A stretch of DNA of 57,060 nt from a bacterium (Candidatus Blackallbacteria) CG13_big_fil_rev_8_21_14_2_50_49_14 (GCA_002783405.1 PFGG01000020.1:1-57060), one strand, 5' to 3'; positions 7,413 to 16,590 are shown, counted from the first letter of the stretch. Made by a program: numbers and translations. The notes: a model not told the origin generated them from the sequence alone.

Positions 7413-10127
7413 TTAGGCTTGCTCCTGTAATGCTTCCAATTTAATCTGTGCAGACTTCAGATAGGGAAGTCCTGAACGGGCACATTTCGCACTGCGGTAA
7501 GTCAGAAGATTGAGATAAGAGTCCTGCTCAATTTCATTGACTGAGTGGTGGTAGCTGAGATAAACCATGCGCCCTTTTAAGCGGGAAGTCACTGCAATCG
7601 GCAAAATAGCTGAGCGTTCTGTTTCCAGATTGGTCACGCGCACCTTTTGCCCGGTTTGCAGGGACTGGGCCTGGGCCAAGGCTTCAGAAACATAGAGAAT
7701 CTGTTCTTTGGGCATATCCATTGAAGCCAGGGTTTTGCCTGAATGAAAAGAACCAATCGCAAAGCGAATCCAACCGGCATGATCGCTCAAGGTTGAACAA
7801 CCTGAATTGAGCACAATGCCTTCAGGTAATTCCAGCTCGTTGGCCTGGGGAAGCAAAAACTTGAAGGAAACAGGTCCGCGGTAGAGATCGTGAAACAAAG
7901 CTGGTTTTGAGGGTTCCTGGCGGTGTCGTGAAGTGCCCACTCCGCCATAGATCAAAGAGCCCTGTGAAAGCAGCTCATCCCAACTGACAGGCAACCCATC
8001 CGCATGTTCCGGGCGGCAATACAGCGGGCCACGGGTTTGAGAGTTCCCCTTCAAATAGGCTTGAATCCGATCCCAAAGCACAAAGCGGCAGACTTCCCCC
8101 TCTGCGCGTTCAAGTGCGCCGCCCTGTTCAGGGGCTTCAAACTGTTTTTGTAAATAGCCACTCTTCACATGTTCAGCCAAATCGGCATGTTCCAGGTTCA
8201 AATCAGGATCTGAACGCAAATGCTGAGAAACCTCAGCCATGGTGTCGTAGAGCAGAGTACAGGCCGAACGGGTTTCAGGGGGAGCGGCCCGGCGGGGAAG
8301 TGCAAGTGTCAGACGCCATTCCCCATTCTGGTAAAGACGCCCCTGTGAAACCTCGGGAGCAGTGGGCAAGCAGAGCGCTGCATGGCGCAGGAAAAAAGGC
8401 CCTGGCATGGGGTCAATTACCACCAGAAGGGTTTCGGGGGCTTTTAATTTTTCAATCCAACGGGTACGGTCCATCATCTGGCCTTCAAGGCCCTGGCCAA
8501 TACAAATAATCAATTCACGCTTGCCGGGTTCCACCAAGGTCGGGTATTCAAGCGCCGGTCGCGAGGGCTCTGCTAAAAGCGCAGCATAGGCAGATTCTGG
8601 CAGCCCCATGCGCAAGGCGGCTTCCTGGCAGCCGGTTTGATCGAGCGGGAGATTGCCAAAGAACCGGTCTTGGGCCAAACCCTGAACCTGGGTTTGGTCA
8701 TTTTTTTCGTAGGGCAGACGCAAAGGCCCCCCACGCAATTCGCCCTCTGCACTCACACCCAGTTTGCCCAAGAGAGCCAGCAGATTATTCCAAAGCCCAT
8801 GGGCCACCACGCCTTGGGTTTGAGACAGACCTGCGCCCGGAATATGGACGGGAATTTTACGCGTTTCCACCAGTGAAGCGGCAATTGAACGCATGCCCGC
8901 CACCAGACGGTCGAGATAAGCGGGGTCAGGGGCAATCGTTTCGGCCACCCGCTCAATTTCATAGGCTTCAGATTGCGCAAGCTTGAGAAATTCTGTGAGA
9001 CTTTCTTTGTCAGTCCACTGCGAAATAAAGCGTTGATCCAAAGCCCCTGGATAATTTTTCAGAATTTCGTGCGCCACGCCCAAAGCCAGCAGGCTGTCTC
9101 CGCCTGTGCGGATCAGCAGAATCCGCTCAGGTGAAAGCCGGGCCGCTAAGATCTTGGCACTCTCGGTGACACAGGTCTCGATCAACCAGGCATCCAATTC
9201 TTCTTTTAAAACCAGACGGTTAAACACAGGCAAATGGGAAACAAAGCCATTCCAACCTGAAAGCAGGAACAGACGATCGGGGCCTTCCAGTGCCTGATCC
9301 AGAGTCACCAGCGGGGATTCTTCACCGGCCTGAAGTTCAAGACAGCGGGCAGCAGCCCGCAAGCCAAATTCGTTGGTGCCCGTCAGATTGCGCACCCCCA
9401 GCAATCGGAAAACCTCATGCATGGCAAATTGATCAAAATAATCCAAATCCCCACCAGCATAGACCAAGGTACGCCCATAGGGCGGGCGATAGGCCAAGAG
9501 CAAATCAGCCAAACGGTTGATTGCATCCTGGTAAAAAAGCGGCACCCTTCGACCCGTCACATCCAAAACACTGGGAGAAAGCTGAAGGGGAAAAAGGGTG
9601 GGTTGCTCACCCATCGAAATCCGCAGTTTGGCAAAACCCTCTTCGGGCATTTTGTTTTCAATGATGCGCTCAAGCTTGCGGGTCATGCTGCGATAAAACA
9701 GAAAGGTCTGAATGCCCTGGCCATCGCGCTGACTCCAGCCCTGACTGGATTCGCGCAACATCGCGGTAAAGCGCAGATCCTCACGTTCAAGTTCTGCCAC
9801 AAATACAGATCCTGGCAAAGCCAAGGGGCCAGGTGACTGAACGTCTAAACTGCCATTGGGTTTTAAAAAAGCCTTGCGCTCGAGCAATTGACCAAAGAAA
9901 TACGTGCGCAGGAGATAGGCCCCCTGGGGAAGATCCTCAATGGCTGAAACACTTTGCGTTTCATTGACCTGAATGACGCCTGAAATACCCCCGCTGTAAA
10001 AGGGCCAATTGAACGAGGCCCCATAGTCTTGAAAACCAGCGGGATGAAGATAACCGGGAATACCGTGCAATTCCTCCAGCAATCCGGCATGTTTAATGGT
10101 GGGGAGGTGATTGTAGGAAGTTTTCAT
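7413..10127 (-). CDS. molybdopterin oxidoreductase-like protein, Fe-S site absent (FdhA/YdeP-like)
   Basis: A 904-residue protein whose layout follows the formate dehydrogenase/molybdopterin family: TLVYAGGDLDYFDQFAMHEV matches the region where paralogues read GxxxNEAAYLxQ, RTGGDSLLALGVAHEIL matches the dinucleotide loop, GGPLRLPYEKNDQTQVQG matches the PLRGQNNVQG region, and the last 110 residues match the C-terminal molydopterin dinucleotide-binding barrel (QTGQKVRVTNLETERSA, then NLLTYRSAKC). The N-terminal CxxC...C Fe-S motif is missing; there is no cysteine before about residue 275. No twin-arginine signal is seen, so it is cytoplasmic. First gene of an operon with a cNMP-binding kinase and a regulator, which is unusual for a metabolic enzyme and suggests a sensory role. 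Family moderately sure, activity unknown. Confidence 0.7.
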   Translation of the reverse strand: MKTSYNHLPTIKHAGLLEELHGIPGYLHPAGFQDYGASFNWPFYSGGISGVIQVNETQSVSAIEDLPQGAYLLRTYFFGQLLERKAFLKPNGSLDVQSPGPLALPGSVFVAELEREDLRFTAMLRESSQGWSQRDGQGIQTFLFYRSMTRKLERIIENKMPEEGFAKLRISMGEQPTLFPLQLSPSVLDVTGRRVPLFYQDAINRLADLLLAYRPPYGRTLVYAGGDLDYFDQFAMHEVFRLLGVRNLTGTNEFGLRAAARCLELQAGEESPLVTLDQALEGPDRLFLLSGWNGFVSHLPVFNRLVLKEELDAWLIETCVTESAKILAARLSPERILLIRTGGDSLLALGVAHEILKNYPGALDQRFISQWTDKESLTEFLKLAQSEAYEIERVAETIAPDPAYLDRLVAGMRSIAASLVETRKIPVHIPGAGLSQTQGVVAHGLWNNLLALLGKLGVSAEGELRGGPLRLPYEKNDQTQVQGLAQDRFFGNLPLDQTGCQEAALRMGLPESAYAALLAEPSRPALEYPTLVEPGKRELIICIGQGLEGQMMDRTRWIEKLKAPETLLVVIDPMPGPFFLRHAALCLPTAPEVSQGRLYQNGEWRLTLALPRRAAPPETRSACTLLYDTMAEVSQHLRSDPDLNLEHADLAEHVKSGYLQKQFEAPEQGGALERAEGEVCRFVLWDRIQAYLKGNSQTRGPLYCRPEHADGLPVSWDELLSQGSLIYGGVGTSRHRQEPSKPALFHDLYRGPVSFKFLLPQANELELPEGIVLNSGCSTLSDHAGWIRFAIGSFHSGKTLASMDMPKEQILYVSEALAQAQSLQTGQKVRVTNLETERSAILPIAVTSRLKGRMVYLSYHHSVNEIEQDSYLNLLTYRSAKCARSGLPYLKSAQIKLEALQEQA

Positions 10128-10183
10128 GCGTATTTACTGATGCCGCCTGTACTCGCTCGGGATTCAGGAAAACCTGCCCTGTC

Positions 10184-10213
10184 AGTATAGCAGACCCGTC
10201 TCAGAGCGACCAA
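10184..10213 (-). promoter_or_regulatory. candidate sigma70 promoter of the oxidoreductase-kinase-regulator operon
   Basis: On the minus strand TTGGTC (10213-10208) is followed after 18 bases by TATACT (10189-10184), about 60 bases before the start of the 904-residue protein. Hexamers are 4/6 and 5/6 matches to consensus. It lies against the end of the decayed subtilase gene. Confidence 0.4.
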
Positions 10214-10220
10214 TTTGAAA

Positions 10221-10620
10221 TCAGGGTTTTAAAGCCCCGACAAGATTGAGGCGGCCATGCCCATAAAAGGTATCAAACCCTGTTTCGCCCAGATCATGGG
10301 CTCCGGCTTCAATCCGTGCTTTGATTTGCTCACGGCTCAGCTCAGGCCAGCGGCTGCGCAGAAGTGCCGCCGTACCGGCCACGGCAGGTGTGGCCATCGA
10401 GGTGCCGCTGACCAGTCCATTCTCCGGGCACGGTTTCAAGACTGGCGGGCAAAGCCGGGTAGCGGGTGGAGAGGCGGTTGAGGGGCTGGGCTGCATTGCG
10501 CTGAAGTGTAACAGCGGTTCGGGCAGGCCCCAAACCGCCCGCAAGGGGAAGGCCCTGGCAGGAAAGCAAGAGCGACAGGCTGAGAAAGCAGGCGAGGGAA
10601 CGCAGCATCAAGAACCTCAA
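10221..10620 (-). pseudogene. remnant of an exported subtilisin-like (S8) serine protease
   Basis: Two overlapping frames make one broken gene. The 5' frame (from 10620) encodes a lipoprotein signal, MRFLMLRSLACFLSLSLLLS then Cys, plus about 40 residues; the 3' frame, open to 10221, encodes the end of a peptidase S8 domain: ENGLVSGTSMATPAVAG with the catalytic-Ser box, then ALLRSRWPELSREQIKARI and GHGRLNLVGAL. They join at about 10430 only if one base is inserted or lost. The regions that would hold the catalytic Asp and His (some 200 residues) are gone. So the locus has both a large internal deletion and a frameshift and cannot make an active protease. Confidence 0.75.
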
Positions 10621-10837
10621 GAAAGATCTGGAATTTTACTCATTTTAGCATGGAAAGGAGCGAGCGCCCTCGCTGGATTGGGTTGGAAAAGTGGGTTCAG
10701 GGTTTGGATGCTGAACGGGGATTCAGACAGGTGAAGATCTCATCCACCGAATAATCCTAGCGACTCTCCTGACAGTCTGAAATCATGCCTGCCGAAAATC
10801 GGGGAAGGTCAATCCGGATATTTAAATTGATGCCGAA
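10621..10837. other. intergenic region between protease remnant and immunity gene
   Basis: About 215 bases. I see only a short GCGAG/CTCGC inverted repeat near 10659-10675 and no gene, clear promoter or terminator. Confidence 0.3.
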
Positions 10838-11824
10838 CTATGTCTTATTTTCAGCCTTGTTCATGGCTTCCTCAAGCAAGTGAATCACTTCTTTTTGACA
10901 CGCAATGCCCTCTTGATTGAAGAGCCATTCATCTTCTTCGAGGCGCTGTAACTCTTTTTTTGCACAATCTAAGGGTGTTAAACCTGTTTTATCTGTAACA
11001 AAAACATTTGCCCCAAGGCTCAGATAATAGCTTAACATTTCAAGTTCTCCATTCATGGCCTTAGTAAAAATAGGCGTAGAGTAAGATCTTTTATCTTTTA
11101 AATTAATATCAAAGCCATTTTCAATTAAAAAATCAGCAATATCTTTCCTGCCAGCAAATCTCAAAGGATTTATATCTGTTTTATACCCATTCAAAAACGA
11201 GTATTTCAATATTTCTAAATTATCAAATTCCAAAGCATAAAAAATTGGGTCTAAATCATCGCCTTTATTTTTCTCTAAATAATCAATGATGGCGTCATTA
11301 TCTCCCTTTTGAAAAAGATCTGGAAACATATAAGGTTTTAAGCCATAATCACATGAATTGATAAAAGTATCAAAATCATCCGCTAACCATGCCAATTCTT
11401 CATCTGTGGGCCCTCCATCCTCTGCGCAGGATCCATACAATTGTCGAAATACTTTGCCTCTGTTGGGGCCATTGATGCCTAAAATAAGGTAATCATAACC
11501 TGTTTGCTCTACACCAATGCCAATATAATCACGGGGAACAGCATAAACTTCGTCGAAAGCCAAATAAAGTAAATTTCGATTCTTTTGTCGAGGATTCAAA
11601 CTGGCTCCATAAAAATGCAAAACATATGCACCATGATCCTCTCCATCATCAGGATGGTCTGGTGAATCACGCTTTCTAAAGAAACATGGAACAGGCTCTC
11701 CACCATTTATTTTTAAAAGAAAATGGCGATAAGATTCGGGCAAGTGAACTCCCAATTTTTGCTCTAACTCAGATATCTCTGAATCAGGAATCAATGGAAA
11801 AGAATTCTTAAATTTTGGTTTCAT
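10838..11824 (-). CDS. SMI1/KNR4-family immunity protein with C-terminal ankyrin repeats
   Basis: A 328-residue soluble protein. Residues 10-155 read as a SMI1/KNR4 (SUKH) domain: ISELEQKLGVHLPESYRHFL at the start, then a Gly-rich KINGGEP, a GIGVEQTGYDYLILG strand and WLADDFDTFIN helix. The second half has ankyrin-like units (DNLEILKYSFLNG, GRKDIADFLIENG, GELEMLSYYLSLGA, TDKTGLTPLDCA). SUKH proteins are the commonest immunity family of polymorphic toxins and bind the cognate nuclease. It starts six bases after the stop of the upstream toxin gene, the standard toxin-then-immunity order, and is AT-rich like it, unlike the flanking genes. The family call is good; the pairing is inferred from position. 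Confidence 0.8.
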   Translation of the reverse strand: MKPKFKNSFPLIPDSEISELEQKLGVHLPESYRHFLLKINGGEPVPCFFRKRDSPDHPDDGEDHGAYVLHFYGASLNPRQKNRNLLYLAFDEVYAVPRDYIGIGVEQTGYDYLILGINGPNRGKVFRQLYGSCAEDGGPTDEELAWLADDFDTFINSCDYGLKPYMFPDLFQKGDNDAIIDYLEKNKGDDLDPIFYALEFDNLEILKYSFLNGYKTDINPLRFAGRKDIADFLIENGFDINLKDKRSYSTPIFTKAMNGELEMLSYYLSLGANVFVTDKTGLTPLDCAKKELQRLEEDEWLFNQEGIACQKEVIHLLEEAMNKAENKT

Positions 11825-11830
11825 TGCTGA

Positions 11831-14800
11831 CTATTTCCTTGTAGAAGATAAACCCAATACACTTCGGTAATATTCAAATCCTCCCGTATGTTGAAAGGCT
11901 GCATGTAAATCCTTTGGCACAAACTGGATTTCAACTTCAAGTTCATTTTGTGCATTGTAACGGAGATTTCCTGAATGATGGCCCGTCATATTGTCTTTTG
12001 CCAGAGTATTACCAAAATCTTTTTGATAAACTTTAGAATATGCATATTGGTCAGCTTTAGATGCTGCATCACCTAATTCTGCCGTAGAAGCTTTAATCCA
12101 AGTCTTACCTTTTGTCAGATCTTGCGTCGGCCCTCCTTTTTGTGTAACCACTTTGGTAAAATCAGGTATTCCGTTATCATCAAAGTGAATAGAAAAATTC
12201 TTGAACTGGGGAAATTTGGTGCACAATGCCCGTTTTGGGTCTTGAGCACAAATTTCAGCATAAGATACTTTTCTGGGTAAGTTCTTATATTGCTGATAGT
12301 ATTTAGCACACTGATTTTTGTTTCCAACGCATTTTTTACCTAATAGTTGCCCTTTTCGTTGAAATTTTTTGGCATGAGCTTCTAAATCCTTGATCTTTTT
12401 TTCCACCAAGGGCATGGCTTTATGGCCTTTATTGGCTGCTCTCCATTTTCTCAGTGAGGCTAACGCACCCTCAGTTCCATACTTGGCTGCTTTGTAAGTA
12501 CCTTTTGCTTGCTTGATCCCAAACATCATTAGCGCAATATCTTCAGATTTCTCTGGCAGAAGTCCTGCAAATTGCATTCCTTTTTGAACATTGCGATAGC
12601 CATCTAAGATCTGTTGAGCTTGGCCACTTCTTTTCATTTCATCCCAAGTGCCTAGACCATCTTGCAAGTCAAAGGATGCTTTTAAAATCTGCTCCATGAC
12701 CCCAATTGGGATTTGATCTATCAAAGCATCAGCCTTACCTTTTGCTTGATCAAAGGCTGCTTTTTTTTGTTTCAGCTCAAGATTGGCTGCATTCAAATCT
12801 TTTCCCGCAGCTTCCCAAATAAAAGTCATGGGATCAAAATTCGGATTATATTGCTGTATTGAAAAACCTGATTGAGCCTGATACTCAAGTGTATCGGGAT
12901 GAATAACGCCCTCAGCGATTAAACTCAAGGTAATCGCATCATCAAGATCTTCTAAATGATTGAGAACCTCAGATTTAACACCTTCCAGTTCAAGACTTAT
13001 ATCCTGACTCACCTGAGCTTTTTCTTGAATCAATTTTGTTCGTTGCTGCTGAATCCTATTGAAGACAAATCTGAGTAATTGCCTGGGGGTTTGAATATCT
13101 GAGATTTTTTCAATCAAATAGGATTCATTTTGCCCAGAATCCGCAGAAGAAAATTGATTGAAATTTTCGTATAAATAATCTTGCAAAAACAATTCTGTGA
13201 TGCGAATTTCCTCAACAAATGTTTCAGAAGCCTCCAATAAAGAAGAGAGATTCCCCTCAAAATCATCTTGAAATAGGGTGAGATCTAGATCCAATGCTTG
13301 CTTATAAGCTTCAAATGAGTTTGGTTTTTCTTGCGCAAGAGCATCAGCCTGAGAAAGGATGTATAGATTTTGATTAATTTGTTGACTCAGTTCTTGACGA
13401 TGGTTCTCAGTTAATTGCAAATCATTTTGAATTTTTACTTGAAGCTGTGTTTTCTGTGTCTGAAAAGCAGCTTTCTTATCCAGTAACCGTTGAGCCTTTA
13501 CGGAAACCGCTGGCGAAGGCGTATCTGTTAGCACACCTTCCGCAATCAAGCGTTGATCCAATTGAGAAATCTGATTCAAAATTTGCTGATATTTGTTGAT
13601 ATCTTCTTGAATAGGGAGAGTCAAAGCATTTAATTTTTCTTCAAGTGCTTGTAGCCCTGAAGGAGTCCAAGCCATTGAGTATGGACATTCCTCCAAAGGC
13701 GTTGGTGTTGGCTCAGGACTAGGCGTAGGAGTAGGCGAAGCCACAACCGGCACTTCAGCAATCGTAAAGGTATCAAAATCTTCCCAACTATAACCAAAGG
13801 CATATGCCACATAATTACCGGGGGGCAAGTAATTTCCCTGATCATCTTTGCCATCCCAGGTCACTACCCGTGAACCTTCGCCATCAGGCGAAGCTACGTG
13901 AGACAGCAGAGGCCCCCAACGCACACCGCCATATTCATCAACAATCTCTTCATAAACCTCAACCCAGGTTACTTCATTCGGGCCTGTATCCAGGTTGAAA
14001 TTGATTGTTCCAGGCCATTCTAAAGCAGTTGAAGCAGGATACAAAATCTTTGGTTCAACGGTGATTTCAACATACTTTGGAGGAGAAATACGAGCTGACC
14101 AACTGTTTACAAGATAAAGATCACTCCATGTAAAATTTACCGTCTGATTTGCTGGCCAAAAAGCCCAATCTGTCCCATTCGGACCACCACCGTATTTCCA
14201 TTCTTCCCGAGGAGGGGCAATGATTTGATCTGGACGCTCAAGCGTACAATTTAATATTCCATAAAAATTACCTCCTCTTGCTTTCAGAGCCGGGCTTAGT
14301 TTTAAAGGCCCTTGTATTCCACCGTTCCCAACTTTAAAACGATTTTGCTTATATTGGGATGAATAATAAAAATCGCTACCAAAGCTGCACATAATGTCAT
14401 CTCCAGATTCACCCAGTTGAATTCCACCGGTTCCATCTGGCGTGCTGGACAAGATAATTTCATCATAAGGGGATGAGCCATCAAAATGCATCTCATTCGT
14501 CTGCGATAGATTCCCTACAATCAAGCTATATACTTGCTTAAAACTCATTCCAATATGCTCTTCAAGAAACCAAGCCCTCATATGAAAATCTGGATTACTC
14601 AAGTATGAGGGTTTTTCTACAGGTTCAAAGATAAGACCAGGGGCCAAACCTGAGCCAGCAATTTGAACTTGAGTCGAACTTACAGTAGGTTCGCCATAGG
14701 TATAACTGACATGGTTCTTGATCGAAAAGCCCTTTTCTTGCAAACGCTTAGCACGCAACTTCGAGAAAAATTCTTTGCGCTTCTGATTCAGTTCAGTTGA

Positions 14801-14950
14801 AGAAAGTGTTGAAACCTGCGGAGTGAGTTTTGCGGGTTGGGTAACAGGGGGAGCAAACTGACAGCTCCCCAGTAAAAGCGTCAGGCTAAGGGCGAGAGGC
14901 GAGAGGCGAGAGGCGAGAACGATTATACATCCGAGATTTGCTCCATCCAT
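11831..14950 (-). CDS. polymorphic toxin: lipoprotein with C-terminal HNH/WHH-like nuclease
   Basis: About 1,040 residues. N-terminus: hydrophobic signal ending in LTLLLGSC (lipobox). Residues around 300-400 hold a FlgD-like Ig fold (VVTWDGKDDQGNYLPPGNYV), then a Pro/Thr linker PTPTPSPEPTPTP, then several hundred residues of coiled coil. The last 50 residues contain GHHSGN, QFVPKDLHAAFQHTGG, the two-His then DLH...HTGG pattern of WHH/LHH-type HNH-Endo VII toxins that cut nucleic acids. An SMI1/KNR4 gene follows. In this sequence the frame is entered from ATG 14950 or TTG 14980, neither with a good ribosome site; ATG 14930 has GGAG 10 bases upstream but is out of frame because of a 7-bp repeat (see that entry). 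Signal, fold order and partner fit a contact-dependent or secreted toxin. Confidence 0.75.
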   Translation of the reverse strand: MDGANLGCIIVLASRLSPLALSLTLLLGSCQFAPPVTQPAKLTPQVSTLSSTELNQKRKEFFSKLRAKRLQEKGFSIKNHVSYTYGEPTVSSTQVQIAGSGLAPGLIFEPVEKPSYLSNPDFHMRAWFLEEHIGMSFKQVYSLIVGNLSQTNEMHFDGSSPYDEIILSSTPDGTGGIQLGESGDDIMCSFGSDFYYSSQYKQNRFKVGNGGIQGPLKLSPALKARGGNFYGILNCTLERPDQIIAPPREEWKYGGGPNGTDWAFWPANQTVNFTWSDLYLVNSWSARISPPKYVEITVEPKILYPASTALEWPGTINFNLDTGPNEVTWVEVYEEIVDEYGGVRWGPLLSHVASPDGEGSRVVTWDGKDDQGNYLPPGNYVAYAFGYSWEDFDTFTIAEVPVVASPTPTPSPEPTPTPLEECPYSMAWTPSGLQALEEKLNALTLPIQEDINKYQQILNQISQLDQRLIAEGVLTDTPSPAVSVKAQRLLDKKAAFQTQKTQLQVKIQNDLQLTENHRQELSQQINQNLYILSQADALAQEKPNSFEAYKQALDLDLTLFQDDFEGNLSSLLEASETFVEEIRITELFLQDYLYENFNQFSSADSGQNESYLIEKISDIQTPRQLLRFVFNRIQQQRTKLIQEKAQVSQDISLELEGVKSEVLNHLEDLDDAITLSLIAEGVIHPDTLEYQAQSGFSIQQYNPNFDPMTFIWEAAGKDLNAANLELKQKKAAFDQAKGKADALIDQIPIGVMEQILKASFDLQDGLGTWDEMKRSGQAQQILDGYRNVQKGMQFAGLLPEKSEDIALMMFGIKQAKGTYKAAKYGTEGALASLRKWRAANKGHKAMPLVEKKIKDLEAHAKKFQRKGQLLGKKCVGNKNQCAKYYQQYKNLPRKVSYAEICAQDPKRALCTKFPQFKNFSIHFDDNGIPDFTKVVTQKGGPTQDLTKGKTWIKASTAELGDAASKADQYAYSKVYQKDFGNTLAKDNMTGHHSGNLRYNAQNELEVEIQFVPKDLHAAFQHTGGFEYYRSVLGLSSTRK
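14891..14918 (-). repeat. four tandem copies of a 7-bp unit inside the toxin signal-peptide code
   Basis: Four perfect copies of GGCGAGA (plus strand; TCTCGCC on the coding strand) fill 14891-14918. Seven is not a multiple of three, so gain or loss of one copy changes the reading frame. From ATG 14930 (GGAG at 14944-14941) the present four copies lead to a TAG at once after the repeat; three copies would give MYNRSRLSPLALSLTLLLGS followed by Cys, a typical lipoprotein signal, in frame with the whole toxin. Confidence 0.9.
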
Positions 14951-15165
14951 TTCTTCATATAAACGTTTCAAATATAGCAATAAAATATGAAGAAATTTTA
15001 TCTAAAAAGACAAAATTATCCAGCAACGTTATCTGTTTGTTAAATTGGAAAATTTGCTTCTGTCGCTTAAGCTAAAAAAACTAAATGGAATACTCGTTTC
15101 AAGCCCAAACCCAAAAGATAGTCTTTACTCTCTTTTGTCTAAAAAATTTACGTTTCTTCATGATT

Positions 15166-16590
15166 TTAAACCTCTGTTTCCGGCTCGGTTCCCTCTTTGC
15201 TGCCTTTTTCAGATCCCTTCAGAGTACGCAGTGCTTCGGTCAGTTTTTTGACCCCAATAATTTCCATGCCCTCAATTTTTTCTTTGAGCGGAAGATTGGA
15301 ACAGGGCACAATCGCACGGGTAAAGCCCAGCTTGCAAGACTCCAGCAAACGGCGCTCCAATTGCGCCACTGAGCGAATTTCCCCGGCCAGCCCCACCTCG
15401 CCCAAATAAACCGTACGCCCATCGAGAGCGATATCGCGCACGCCTGAAATCAAGGCCATGGCCACTGCCAAATCTGCGGCGGGTTCTTCAATTGTTAAGC
15501 CCCCCACCACATTGACCAAAACATCGGATTTAGAAAGGTTCAAACCCACTCTTTTTTCGAGCACAGCCAGAATCTGAATCAGGCGCTGGTGGCTGATGCC
15601 ATTGGCCGAGCGCTTGGGAAAACTTGCAAACGAAGAATAACTCAAGGCCTGAATCTCGACCAGCAGAGGGCGGGTGCCCTCCATGGTCACGCCCACAGCT
15701 GAGCCACTGGTTTCAGCGGTATATTCAGCCAGAAACAAAGCCGAGGGGTTTTCAACGGCCTCAAGGCCGACCCCCGTCATTTCAAAAACGCCCACCTCAT
15801 GGGTGGCGCCAAAACGGTTTTTAATCGTGCGCATCAGGCGAAAAGAGCGGTAGCGTTCGCCTTCAAAATAGAGCACCGCATCAACCATATGCTCGAGCAC
15901 TTTGGGGCCGGCAATATCGCCATCCTTGTTCACATGCCCAATAATCCAGATACAGATATGCTGTTGTTTCGCCAGTTTCAGCAAGAGATTGCAGGTATTT
16001 TTGACCTGGCTGATCCCCCCCGGTGGGGATTCCAGGCGGGAATCATAAACGGCCTGAATCGAATCCAGAATTGCGACGGCCGGGCGGCGTTGATCGAGCA
16101 AAGGCACAATTGTCTGCATTTCGGTTTCAGCCAGCAGAAAAAAGTTTTCAGACTGGTCAAAGCCCAAACGCTGGGCCCGTGATTTGATCTGCTGTGCAGA
16201 CTCTTCGCCGGAAACATAAATGACTTCCTGGCCCTGTTTTTCGGCCATATGAAAGGCCGATTGCAAAAGCAGGGTTGATTTACCAATGCCGGGCTCTCCC
16301 CCCAAGAGCACCAAAGAACCCGGCACCAACCCGCCTCCCAAGGCACGATCCAATTCCCCCAAACCGGTTTTTAAGCGATCGGTTTCGGTATAGGCGATTT
16401 CCTGCAGGCGCAGAAGTTCCACCATATCCCCATGGCCATAGCGCTGCACAAGATCCATGCGGTTTTTTTTGTCTTGCACCAATTGTTCTTCGAGACTGTT
16501 CCATGCGCCACATTCGGGGCATTTGCCCATCCATTTGGGGGTATCTGCGCCACAACTGTTACAGAGATAACGGGTTTTGATTTTTGCCAT
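15166..16590 (-). CDS. radA: DNA repair protein RadA (Sms)
   Basis: A 474-residue protein with all RadA parts in order: a C4 zinc finger (Cys10, 13, 24, 27 in YLCNSCGADTPKWMGKCPEC), a RecA-like ATPase with Walker A GGEPGIGKST and a hydrophobic Walker B AILDSIQAV, the RadA-specific KNRFG box, and a C-terminal Lon-protease-like domain (VGGLTIEEPAADLAVAMALI, without the Ser-Lys catalytic pair). RadA is a DnaB-type helicase that drives branch migration during recombination in the cytoplasm. Its start faces the divergent K+ channel gene 100 bases away. Family length and motifs are normal. Confidence 0.97.
   Translation of the reverse strand: MAKIKTRYLCNSCGADTPKWMGKCPECGAWNSLEEQLVQDKKNRMDLVQRYGHGDMVELLRLQEIAYTETDRLKTGLGELDRALGGGLVPGSLVLLGGEPGIGKSTLLLQSAFHMAEKQGQEVIYVSGEESAQQIKSRAQRLGFDQSENFFLLAETEMQTIVPLLDQRRPAVAILDSIQAVYDSRLESPPGGISQVKNTCNLLLKLAKQQHICIWIIGHVNKDGDIAGPKVLEHMVDAVLYFEGERYRSFRLMRTIKNRFGATHEVGVFEMTGVGLEAVENPSALFLAEYTAETSGSAVGVTMEGTRPLLVEIQALSYSSFASFPKRSANGISHQRLIQILAVLEKRVGLNLSKSDVLVNVVGGLTIEEPAADLAVAMALISGVRDIALDGRTVYLGEVGLAGEIRSVAQLERRLLESCKLGFTRAIVPCSNLPLKEKIEGMEIIGVKKLTEALRTLKGSEKGSKEGTEPETEV

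Noticed and set aside
8114-9836. Several long plus-strand frames opposite the molybdopterin-like gene (for example 8114-8509 and 9417-9836)
   Set aside because: They are antisense shadows of a single well-formed 904-codon gene and have no recognisable motifs.
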